A DNA stretch of 64,000 bases, taken from an uncultured Mucilaginibacter sp. Lineage in GTDB: Bacteria; Bacteroidota; Bacteroidia; Sphingobacteriales; Sphingobacteriaceae. This document shows positions 8,334 to 16,377 of the stretch, piece by piece. The translations under genes and the position numbers were made by a program. The stretch's first letter is position 1. Each line of letters opens with the position of its first letter. The notes below the pieces were generated by a model that was not told the DNA's origin, ran no database searches, and saw only the letters and a list, made by a program, of their open reading frames with translations. The stretch covers positions 16,624-80,623 of the forward strand of contig CAIPFE010000005.1 of NCBI GenBank assembly GCA_903864275.1, written 5' to 3'.

Positions 8334-9668
8334 TTAAATTTTATTCAATTCGAATATAGTTACTTTTTTAGTGTTATCGCTAATTTTATAACGTTCATCT
8401 GGCCGGTAACCTCCGATCCATATTATATCGCCGTTGCCATTTACTAATAACGGTATTTCGTCTTTTTTGTGCAGCGGCACTTTCTGATCAATAAAGAAAT
8501 CACTTAGCTTTTTCCTCGTTTTCATTCCCAGCGGGTAAAAATGGTCGCCCTGCCGCCAGGGGCGTAAAGTTAAGGGATATATGAGCAAATCTGCATCAAT
8601 GGATGCAGCCATCGGGTTGTTTTTTACAATTAATGCACTATCATCATGCAAAACAAATATTTTATACCGCCCGTAATTAACCTCGTGGTCGTGTTCGCTG
8701 ATCGGGGTCTCCGACTGTTTGTGGCTATTTTTTTTTGTTAATATCAGCCTCTCCCGGTCGAGTATGAGCTTATGGCTTGTCGTTTCAAATACCCTCCCGG
8801 AATGTTTATCAAGTGCCGGAATTAGGTCATCAATAATAGTCTCGTTAAAACCATATTCCTGCAGCAGCTTAAAAAGCAAAAGCCGTTTTGGCTTCAGAAT
8901 TTTTAAAGCTTCAATTGAAATGTGCAACTCACCACCATTAGCGATAAACAACTCTTTTTTTAATAGAACTGTTTGCTGTTCCAAGAGCAGTTCCAGGTCG
9001 CGAAAATGTTCCAGGTTCCTTTCAAAAGTATTTTCCAAAGCAGGGTTCAGCTCTTTTAGCTTGGGGATCACTTCCAGCCGTATTTTGTTACGCGCATATT
9101 TTACAGATGAGTTTGAGCTGTCCTCCACGAAGGCCAAATGGCTTGTATTAACTATGTTCTGAATCTCCTGATGGTTTAAAAATAATAGCGGCCGCACCAG
9201 CAACCCGTTTTTTGGCAGTATGCCATGCAGGCCGGCAATGCCGGTGCCGCGGGTAAGGTTTAACAATATTGTTTCAATTGCATCGTTTTGGTGATGTGCC
9301 AGCGCGATAACAGTATACCCTGACTGTTGCCGCACCTGCTCAAACCATTGATACCTGAGGTCGCGTGCCGCCATTTGCGTGGATATTTTTTCACCGGCAG
9401 CATATTTTAAAGTATCAAAGCCGGTGGTGTGGAATGGCACGCGAAACTGCTCGGCCAGGTTATTGCAAAATTCCTGGTCTCTTAATGATTCGTCGCCGCG
9501 CAAGTGAAAGTTACAATGAGCTATGCCAAAATTAAACCCTGCTGATTTGAGTAAGTGAACCATTAGTACCGAATCCATACCTCCGCTCACCGCGGCCAGT
9601 ATTTTACTGTCGCGCCCAAACAAATTATTTTGCTCAATAAAATCAGTGAAACGGTGTACCGGCAGCAT
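8334..9668 (-). CDS. tilS: tRNA(Ile)-lysidine synthase TilS
   Basis: TilS attaches lysine to C34 of the CAU-anticodon tRNA-Ile, changing it to read AUA. The 444-residue protein has the PP-loop ATP pyrophosphatase motif SGGMDS (28-33), followed by HCNFHLRGDES and the RNKIRLEVIPKL segment of the N-terminal domain, and a C-terminal TilS domain (RPWRQGDHFYPLGMKTRKK). The length is typical. Its promoter and start face those of the LptA-like gene across about 50 bases; the -7 element ends four bases before the ATG, so the message is probably leaderless. Confidence 0.95.
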   Translation of the reverse strand: MLPVHRFTDFIEQNNLFGRDSKILAAVSGGMDSVLMVHLLKSAGFNFGIAHCNFHLRGDESLRDQEFCNNLAEQFRVPFHTTGFDTLKYAAGEKISTQMAARDLRYQWFEQVRQQSGYTVIALAHHQNDAIETILLNLTRGTGIAGLHGILPKNGLLVRPLLFLNHQEIQNIVNTSHLAFVEDSSNSSVKYARNKIRLEVIPKLKELNPALENTFERNLEHFRDLELLLEQQTVLLKKELFIANGGELHISIEALKILKPKRLLLFKLLQEYGFNETIIDDLIPALDKHSGRVFETTSHKLILDRERLILTKKNSHKQSETPISEHDHEVNYGRYKIFVLHDDSALIVKNNPMAASIDADLLIYPLTLRPWRQGDHFYPLGMKTRKKLSDFFIDQKVPLHKKDEIPLLVNGNGDIIWIGGYRPDERYKISDNTKKVTIFELNKI

Positions 9669-9672
9669 CCAT

Positions 9673-9680
9673 CAAAATTA
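9673..9680 (-). promoter_or_regulatory. Promoter -7 element of tilS
   Basis: TAATTTTG on the minus strand, matching the Bacteroidota TAnnTTTG element, with a TTG 17 bases upstream inside a T-rich stretch. Only four bases separate it from the tilS ATG. Confidence 0.65.
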
Positions 9681-9705
9681 TTAATTTAAAACCCCAACAA
9701 AAAAC

Positions 9706-9713
9706 TAATTTTG
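9706..9713 (+). promoter_or_regulatory. Promoter -7 element of the LptA-like gene
   Basis: TAATTTTG on the plus strand, five bases before the GTG start at 9719. With the divergent tilS element it forms a compact back-to-back promoter pair. No clear TTG is seen upstream. Confidence 0.55.
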
Positions 9714-9718
9714 CCATC

Positions 9719-12304
9719 GTGAATAAATATGTTTTAAGCCTTTTGTTTTTGCTGACGGCAGCAAGTGTTTTGGGCCAGAAAAAATCGATCGTTAACCTGA
9801 TCAGGTCCCAAAGCAGCACCGGCATAAAGCTCAATGGCAAGGATGTGGTAAAAGTATACCAGGGAACGTTTAAACAGGATTATTCGACACTTACCTCTGA
9901 CAGCGCCTATTTTTACGTGCAGGACAACCTTGTAGATGCCTTTGGCCATGTAATTATAAACCAGGGTGATACGTTAAATATATATTCGGATAAGCTGCAT
10001 TATGATGGCAATACCAAAGTGGCCATCCTGACCGATAATGTGCGCATGGTTGATAGAGACGCCACTTTGACCACCAACCACCTTAACTATAACACAGCTA
10101 CGAGGATTGGTACTTATACCGATGGCGGCAAACTGGTGAATAAGGACAATACCCTGCTAAGCAAAAATGGGTACTATTTTGCTTTCTCCCGCGATGCTTA
10201 CTTCAGGTATAATGTATCGCTCACCACGCCGGACGCGTTGGTGAAAACCGATACTATGCGATATAATACCAAATCAAAGATCTCCTACTTTTACGGGCCG
10301 ACCAATATTTACAGCATTCCGAAAAAAGGTGAAAAAGAAAAAGACAGGGATACCCTTTATACCGAAAACGGCGACTACAACACCACGACCGAGCAGGCCG
10401 CCTTCGGGAAAAATAATCTGTATCATTCGGGCACCAAATCATTGAAGGGCGACAGTTTATTTTATGATAAGCTTAAAGGCTATGGCCGCGCGGTTAAACG
10501 TGTCACTTTTGCCGACAAGGAACAGAAAGTAACTATTAAAGGCGATTTGGGTACGTATTTTAAAACCGAGGAACTAACTGTAGTGACACAGGACCCTTAC
10601 GCCATAATGGTAACAGAACAAAAGGACAGCACAAAAACCGATTCGGTGACTAAAGCTGATTCAATTGCCAAAGCTGATTCCTTGCTTAAAAAACAACCTG
10701 CAAAAGGCCAGAATGTGATCAGTATGGCACAGCTGATAAAAAAGACCATTCCAGGGGCAGCTGATATCCCAGGGGCTAATTCAAAAAATGTGGAGGCAAA
10801 GGCCGACTCGTTGATGAAACAAACGAAAAATAGAGCCGCCATAACGGCCCTAACTGATACGCTAGCGGCAAATTCAAAAAATATAAAAGGGAAAGCCGAC
10901 TCGTTGATGAAACAAACGAAAAATAAACCAGCTAACCCGAAAGTCGCGACGGCCAAAAAGGCGGCCACGGGTTTGAAAAAACAAAATAAGCTTGCAACAG
11001 GCGACAAAGAAAAGCAGCCTCAAAAGCCGGCAATGCCAAAAGACACTTCGAAAATGAAGGTGGACTCTATTTACATGTCGGCGGATACGATTGAGACGCG
11101 GATATTGACCTATAAGGACCTTAAAATATACCAGGAAAAGCAACGGCTGGCCCATATAAGGGATACTGTAACAAGGGTTAAAAAGCCTGCGGAAAAAGAG
11201 TCAAAGTATTTGGCCGGCGTACAGCGGAGAATAGAGCCCGATACCACTTACCGCCATCGTGATTTTTTTGGTAAGGCTAAGCCGGCAGCCGTCTTAAAAA
11301 AGCCTGAAAAGCCCCTCAGCAAAAAACAGATGGCACTGGATAGCATTGCCAAAAAAAAGGTGGCTGATTCTGTTTTGATGGCCCGGGCTTTAGAGCCAAG
11401 CGATACGGCCCGTATAAGGATCATTATAGCACACCACCATTTCAAGATGTTCAAATCGGACCTGCAGGCGAAGTCTGACTCCATGTTTTACAGCAATGCC
11501 GATTCCACTATCCGCTGTTTTGTTAACCCGATGATGTGGACACAAGGCTCGCAATTATCCGGAGATACTATCTTTTTGCAGATGAAGCATAAAAAGCTGG
11601 ATAACATGAAAATGTTCCCCAATGCCTTTATAGTAAATATCGAGAAGACGGACTCGGTGCATTTTAACCAGGTTGGGGGCAAACGGATGCGGGGCTTTTT
11701 TAAAGATGATAAACTGCACCGCATGTTTATTGAAGGGAATGCGGAAAGCATTTATTTTTCGCGCGACAGCGGGAAAATGACGATAAGCGGCATGCAAAGG
11801 TCGCTCAGCAGCCGCATTCGTGTTGATTTTAAAAATAACCAGGCCACTAACCTGGCATTTTATACCAAGCCCGAAAACCGGTACGGCCCGCTGGATAAGT
11901 TTAAAGATGACGATAAAGTATTGAAAGGGTTTATCTGGAAACCAAAAGACAGGCCGGTTTCAAAGGAATCTATCATACCATCCTATAATAAAAAACCATC
12001 TGCTACTAAATCACCACCGGATAAATCAAAAACAGGTAAGCCGGGGACTAAAAAACTGCTCAACGGAAAAACAGTTAAGGGTGGCACCCCTACTGTGCCG
12101 CCTGGCAAATTGCCGGATTTGAAAACAGGGAAAGACAGTACACTGAAAACCGACACGACAAAAATGCCGGGTTTAAAAACCGGTAAGGATAGTATCCGGA
12201 AAATTGACACAGTAAAAATGCCCGCTTTAAAAACCGGGAAGGATACCACAAAAGTAAAACCTGTACCGATAAAGGCCCCTGCCACCGGAAGTTCAATAAA
12301 GTGA
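9719..12304 (+). CDS. Large LptA/OstA-like protein, probable lipopolysaccharide transport or envelope factor
   Basis: 861 residues with a GTG start, supported by the signal peptide that begins at once (MNKYVLSLLFLLTAASVLGQ) and by the promoter five bases upstream. Residues about 25-300 show the repeating beta pattern of the OstA/LptA domain (VKVYQGTFKQDYSTLTSDSA, then IINQGDTLNIYSDKLHYDGN), the periplasmic bridge that carries LPS. A central low-complexity part has a duplicated segment (ADSLMKQTKN twice; the DNA copies lie near 10780 and 10868). A second beta region (about 560-740) resembles OstA again. The C-terminal tail is Lys/Thr/Pro-rich with three copies of a LKTGKDS-type unit. Much longer than proteobacterial LptA (about 185 residues); two-domain versions are usual in Bacteroidota. 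Confidence 0.78.
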   Translation: MNKYVLSLLFLLTAASVLGQKKSIVNLIRSQSSTGIKLNGKDVVKVYQGTFKQDYSTLTSDSAYFYVQDNLVDAFGHVIINQGDTLNIYSDKLHYDGNTKVAILTDNVRMVDRDATLTTNHLNYNTATRIGTYTDGGKLVNKDNTLLSKNGYYFAFSRDAYFRYNVSLTTPDALVKTDTMRYNTKSKISYFYGPTNIYSIPKKGEKEKDRDTLYTENGDYNTTTEQAAFGKNNLYHSGTKSLKGDSLFYDKLKGYGRAVKRVTFADKEQKVTIKGDLGTYFKTEELTVVTQDPYAIMVTEQKDSTKTDSVTKADSIAKADSLLKKQPAKGQNVISMAQLIKKTIPGAADIPGANSKNVEAKADSLMKQTKNRAAITALTDTLAANSKNIKGKADSLMKQTKNKPANPKVATAKKAATGLKKQNKLATGDKEKQPQKPAMPKDTSKMKVDSIYMSADTIETRILTYKDLKIYQEKQRLAHIRDTVTRVKKPAEKESKYLAGVQRRIEPDTTYRHRDFFGKAKPAAVLKKPEKPLSKKQMALDSIAKKKVADSVLMARALEPSDTARIRIIIAHHHFKMFKSDLQAKSDSMFYSNADSTIRCFVNPMMWTQGSQLSGDTIFLQMKHKKLDNMKMFPNAFIVNIEKTDSVHFNQVGGKRMRGFFKDDKLHRMFIEGNAESIYFSRDSGKMTISGMQRSLSSRIRVDFKNNQATNLAFYTKPENRYGPLDKFKDDDKVLKGFIWKPKDRPVSKESIIPSYNKKPSATKSPPDKSKTGKPGTKKLLNGKTVKGGTPTVPPGKLPDLKTGKDSTLKTDTTKMPGLKTGKDSIRKIDTVKMPALKTGKDTTKVKPVPIKAPATGSSIK

Positions 12305-12350
12305 CCGGGCTTCGCTGACGGCACGAAAGTATAAGTGTAGGCAAGCGGCT

Positions 12351-13043
12351 TTATTCCAACCCAAGCCTTGTTTTTAAATTTTCACGATAGGTACTGCCGA
12401 TGGGTATTTTTTCGCCATTAATAATTAACTGGTGAACTTCTATCATCGTAATATGCTTTATAGCCACCACGAATGATTTATGTACCCGCACAAACCCTTC
12501 TTCGGGCACAATTTCAAAAATATCCGTCATGTTTTCGCGGATGAGAATTTTCTTATCCTTCAAATAAACGGTAATATAATTACCATCCTTCTGTAAATAC
12601 ATGATATCATTAATTTTAACCTGGTAGGTTTGCGGACCGCTTTTTATGAAAACGGTAGGCTCATCCTCATTGCTTGCGCCGCTTTTTGAAGGCGATGTCC
12701 CCGCCGCTTTGTTTATTGCTGCCAGGAAGCGCTCGAAAGTAATGGGTTTCAGCAGATAATCGAGTGCGTTCAGATCGTAACTTTCCACGGCGTAGTGACT
12801 GTAGGCGGTCGTAAAGATGATCATCGGCCGGGGCGACAGGGTTTGCACCAAAGACATTCCGCTAAGTTCGGGCATATTAATGTCGAGAAAGATGAGATCC
12901 ACCTTTTCGCGGTTCAGAAATTCGATGGCCTTCAGCGGTTCGCGAAAGGTGGCTTTCAGGTCAACCAGGCTGGTTTTGCTGCAATACCGTTCTATCACTT
13001 CCAGGGCCTTCGGCTCATCATCAATTGCAATACAGGTTATCAT
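12351..13043 (-). CDS. LytTR-family response regulator
   Basis: 230 residues. An N-terminal receiver domain has the acidic pair Asp8-Asp9, the phosphoacceptor Asp54 (IFLDINMPEL) and the TTAYSHYAVESYDLNALDYL stretch ending in the conserved Lys. The C-terminal half (about 130-230) is a LytTR DNA-binding domain (FIKSGPQTYQVKINDIMYLQ, then GFVRVHKSFVVAIKHI). It is co-transcribed with the kinase immediately upstream (ATGA overlap, four bases). It faces away from the GLPGLI/beta-barrel genes; regulation of those genes is only a guess from proximity. Confidence 0.94.
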   Translation of the reverse strand: MITCIAIDDEPKALEVIERYCSKTSLVDLKATFREPLKAIEFLNREKVDLIFLDINMPELSGMSLVQTLSPRPMIIFTTAYSHYAVESYDLNALDYLLKPITFERFLAAINKAAGTSPSKSGASNEDEPTVFIKSGPQTYQVKINDIMYLQKDGNYITVYLKDKKILIRENMTDIFEIVPEEGFVRVHKSFVVAIKHITMIEVHQLIINGEKIPIGSTYRENLKTRLGLE

Positions 13044-14257
13044 TCCAGGTCGATTTCAAGTTTAACAATATATTTCTCATCGTCTTCATTCAAATGCAGG
13101 CTATGTTTGCCGGGGTACAACAGATCGAGCCGTCGCTTTACATTTTCGAGCCCGATGCCACTTTTTTCGTCATCCATCTTTTTAATAGCGCTATATTTTG
13201 TGTTTATGCAGGTAAATATCAGTCGCTGACCTGAAATAACGATAGCAATATCGATCCCGGACGTTTGCCCGATAGCAACGCCGTGTTTAAAGGCGTTTTC
13301 TATGAATGGGATAAACAGCATCGGGACAACGGTGGTGCTGCCGGGTTGTGCCGGGTAATCAAATGTTACCCTAACCTCATCATCAGCATAGCGCAGTTTA
13401 TTCAGGGTGATGCAATCTTCCAGGTAGGCTATCTCTTTGTTCAGCGGCACGCTTTCGGCGTTGCTGTCATAGATCATATAGCGCATCATACCCGATAGTT
13501 TTGAAATGCCATCGGCAAGCTCATCGTTGCCCTTTGATTGGGCCATTGAAAAAAGATTATTGAGCGTGTTGAACAGGAAATGCGGGTTGATCTGAGATTT
13601 CAGGAATTTTATTTCGGTGCTCAGCTGATTGGCTTCCAACTGGTTGCGCAACAGTTCATTTCGTGTCCACTCTTTCAGAAAGGAATAAGCTACTGATAGC
13701 CCGGCAACGGCCAAAAAAATAAGCAGCATATTGAGCTGCATGTGGAGCCCGTTACTATTTGAAAAGAACGCGATATCTCTCTGCATAAGTTGATCGGGGC
13801 CGCCATTGTGTCGCTCGATAACAGACGGGGACCCTAATGGTGCGTTATGGTTTAATTTAGGCCCCGCGGGCGAAAGCTTAACGGATATATGCTGTTGAGG
13901 TGGAGGAAAAGGGATATTCTCGTTTAATTTCGAACCAACAAAAATATAGTTGGCGCCAAAGACAAGCAGGAACCAGCCGGCTGCAGCGGCTATGCCGGCC
14001 GCTAAGTTTTTACGGCGGACCACTTTTTTGAATATCCAAAATATATTGCCGTAAAACAGCAGGGCCAGGAAAGCAAGCGTGAAGCGCGAAGCGGGGAAAA
14101 TGGAATCCATTGCGAACCTTTCCACGATCGTGTCGTTTTGACTTACCCGCAACTTAATGCTTGAGCTGGTTAGCGAGTCAAGCGTATAATACACCCCGAT
14201 CCAGAATGCCAGGTGGATCAGTACCTCGATGATATGTTTGGCTTTGATGCGGCGCAT
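13040..14257 (-). CDS. LytS-type sensor histidine kinase (His_kinase family)
   Basis: 405 residues. Four hydrophobic helices (near residues 12-25, 55-72, 87-107 and 170-195) with a Pro-rich, probably periplasmic loop between the third and fourth. The catalytic core starts with the phosphorylatable His in SQINPHFLFNTLNNL, then ATP-binding motifs ENAFKHGV (N box) and SGIGLENVKRRLDLLY (G box). This architecture is the short LytS/YehU-like form common in Bacteroidota. It lies directly before its LytTR regulator with a four-base overlap. The -7 element ends four bases before the ATG. Confidence 0.93.
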   Translation of the reverse strand: MRRIKAKHIIEVLIHLAFWIGVYYTLDSLTSSSIKLRVSQNDTIVERFAMDSIFPASRFTLAFLALLFYGNIFWIFKKVVRRKNLAAGIAAAAGWFLLVFGANYIFVGSKLNENIPFPPPQQHISVKLSPAGPKLNHNAPLGSPSVIERHNGGPDQLMQRDIAFFSNSNGLHMQLNMLLIFLAVAGLSVAYSFLKEWTRNELLRNQLEANQLSTEIKFLKSQINPHFLFNTLNNLFSMAQSKGNDELADGISKLSGMMRYMIYDSNAESVPLNKEIAYLEDCITLNKLRYADDEVRVTFDYPAQPGSTTVVPMLFIPFIENAFKHGVAIGQTSGIDIAIVISGQRLIFTCINTKYSAIKKMDDEKSGIGLENVKRRLDLLYPGKHSLHLNEDDEKYIVKLEIDLE

Positions 14258-14261
14258 TTGT

Positions 14262-14269
14262 CAAAGGTA
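14262..14269 (-). promoter_or_regulatory. Promoter -7 element of the sensor kinase operon
   Basis: TACCTTTG on the minus strand, four bases upstream of the kinase ATG, implying a leaderless transcript. No good TTG partner is visible upstream. Confidence 0.55.
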
Positions 14270-14487
14270 TATCAAGCCTGGTTTATTAAAAAACTAATGA
14301 TGTTAATATAGTGATTTGACTGGTAAACAGGCAATTTTTGAAATCCGGGCCGTGCTTTCCGCGAATTGTTCCTGGTGAAGCCCGGATAACAAATATCCGT
14401 TTTTCATGAATAGGAACCCGCCATTCGTACCAAAGTTTTTAACGGCTTGTAATTGCATTATACTATTGCGTAAAAAATATCACAGTC

Positions 14488-15414
14488 ATGAAAAAGCATT
14501 TATTATTATCAACCTGTTTACTGATATCAGCCTGCTCGCTCAGCGCACAGCAGCCAGATACAGCAAGTACCATGGTACATTACAAATTTTCGCATTTGCG
14601 CGACACCACTAATCCCAAGAACATTTATCAGGAAAACATGATGCTGCTGCTGGGCAAAAAAGCAACCGCTTACAAAAGTTATGACACCAGGCTGGCAGAC
14701 TTAGATGTAAAAAGGCAGGTACAGGAGCAGATGGCGGCTAACGGCGGCAGCGGCGACATCCGGATCATGCGGAAAAACGGCGGCAGCAGTACTGAATATT
14801 ATGTGTTCCCCGGCGACAACAAACTGATCAGGAAAGAGAAACTCATAAACAGCTACCTGATAGAGGAACCCTTCCCGGTTATTAACTGGCAAATAAGCAC
14901 TGATACAGCCACCTTTGGAGGTATGCATTGCCAAAAAGCCACCGCCCGCTTTAAGGGCCGCGACTATACTGCCTGGTTTTGCCCGGATATTCCTTTTCAT
15001 GGCGGCCCCTGGAAGTTGTCGGGCTTACCCGGATTGATATTAGAAGCTTATGATACCAAAAAACAGGTGATGTTTAGGTTTGATGGTATTGAAGACATAA
15101 GCAAAATGGCTGCACCCGCGAAACCCGCAAACGACGCTGCACAACCTCAACATGCTATAGTTCTGATAGGTATGGATGATTCAGATACAGACCCCAGGCT
15201 TATAGCATTACCCGTAGGTGCCATTAAAACTACAGAACCCGAATTTGCAAAGCTAAGAGAAGCGATGCACAAAGACCCCAATGCGTTTCTGCAGTCGGCC
15301 ATGGGGGGTTCAGGTGCAGACATGAGCCCAAATGGTCCCAGGGCAAACATAAACATAAAAATGGGCCCGCCGCCTGTAGTTAACAACCCGATAGAATTGC
15401 CCGAAAAGAAATGA
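14488..15414 (+). CDS. GLPGLI family protein, copy 1
   Basis: 308 residues with a cleavable or lipoprotein-type signal peptide (CLLISACSLSAQQ). The family signature GPWKLSGLPGLILEAYD is present near residue 180, in the usual place. GLPGLI (TIGR01200) proteins are secreted Bacteroidota proteins of unknown function that usually precede a TonB-receptor-like gene, as here. The second half contains a variable linker and ends in a Pro/Asn-rich tail (NNPIELPEKK). A highly similar copy follows after 39 bases and shares almost identical first codons, so this is a tandem duplication. Probably a three-gene operon ending with the beta-barrel protein. Confidence 0.9.
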   Translation: MKKHLLLSTCLLISACSLSAQQPDTASTMVHYKFSHLRDTTNPKNIYQENMMLLLGKKATAYKSYDTRLADLDVKRQVQEQMAANGGSGDIRIMRKNGGSSTEYYVFPGDNKLIRKEKLINSYLIEEPFPVINWQISTDTATFGGMHCQKATARFKGRDYTAWFCPDIPFHGGPWKLSGLPGLILEAYDTKKQVMFRFDGIEDISKMAAPAKPANDAAQPQHAIVLIGMDDSDTDPRLIALPVGAIKTTEPEFAKLREAMHKDPNAFLQSAMGGSGADMSPNGPRANINIKMGPPPVVNNPIELPEKK

Positions 15415-15453
15415 GCAATAAGTTTCGTCAGGAATAGCATAAATATTAAATTC

Positions 15454-16377
15454 ATGAAAAAGCATTTATTATTATCAGCCTGTTTACTGGTACTGGTTTT
15501 TTCGGCCAGGGCACAGAAACCGGATACCGCAAATATCATCGTCCACTACAAGTTTTCGTACCTGCCCGACACCAATAACCTGAAAGGCATTTACCGGGAA
15601 AACATGATGCTGCTGGTGGGCAAAAGATCAACTGCTTACAAAAGTTATGACGCCAGGCTGGCAGATTTAGATGCAATAAAGCAGATACAAGATCAGATGG
15701 CTGCCAACGGCGGACATGGCAATTTCCGGGTCGACCGGAAATACGCCGGCACCAGTACCGAATATTACCTGTTCCCCGGGGAAAATAAACTGATCAGGAA
15801 AGAAAAACTCATCAACAGTTACCTGGTAACAGAGTCTTTACCCATAATTGCCTGGCAAATAGGCAATGCGACAGCCACTTTTGGCAGCTTGCATTGCCAA
15901 AAAGCAACAGCCCATTTTAAAGGCCGCAATTACACCGCATGGTTTTGTCCGGATATACCTTCGCACGCCGGCCCGTGGAAGTTATCGGGCTTACCGGGGT
16001 TGATACTGGAAGCTTATGATACCAAAAAGCAAGTGGTGTTTAAATTTGACGGGATCGACGACATCAGCAAAATGGCTGGATCAATGAAGCTTGCAACCAA
16101 AAAGCCGCAGCCGCCCGGCGGTTTAAAGTTTTTTGGGCTGGACGACATCGACCTTGACCCACGGCTGATCGTGTTGCCCACAGACGCCATTAAAACTACG
16201 GAACCACAACTTGCCAAGCTAAAAAGGGCGATGCACATTGACCCGAATGCATTTTTACAATCGGCTATGGCAGGTCCGGGCGGCATGAGCCCCAATGGCC
16301 CCCGAATGCATGCAGATGTAAAATCGGGCCCGCAGCCTGTGGAGAATAACCCGGTAGAGTTACCTGAAAAAAAATGA
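15454..16377 (+). CDS. GLPGLI family protein, copy 2
   Basis: 307 residues, alignable to the previous gene over its full length with few gaps: the same signal peptide start (MKKHLLLSACLL), the same GPWKLSGLPGLILEAYDTKK core and the same NNPVELPEKK end. Differences are scattered and mostly conservative, with the greatest divergence in the linker after the GLPGLI core. The stop overlaps the ATG of the outer-membrane gene by four bases (ATGA), so the two are translationally coupled. Function unknown; the coupling suggests the product works with the barrel protein. Confidence 0.9.
   Translation: MKKHLLLSACLLVLVFSARAQKPDTANIIVHYKFSYLPDTNNLKGIYRENMMLLVGKRSTAYKSYDARLADLDAIKQIQDQMAANGGHGNFRVDRKYAGTSTEYYLFPGENKLIRKEKLINSYLVTESLPIIAWQIGNATATFGSLHCQKATAHFKGRNYTAWFCPDIPSHAGPWKLSGLPGLILEAYDTKKQVVFKFDGIDDISKMAGSMKLATKKPQPPGGLKFFGLDDIDLDPRLIVLPTDAIKTTEPQLAKLKRAMHIDPNAFLQSAMAGPGGMSPNGPRMHADVKSGPQPVENNPVELPEKK

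Noticed and set aside
10597..11155. Antisense open frames across the LptA-like gene
   Set aside because: They mirror the lysine-rich low-complexity coding strand and show no start, motif or promoter of their own.
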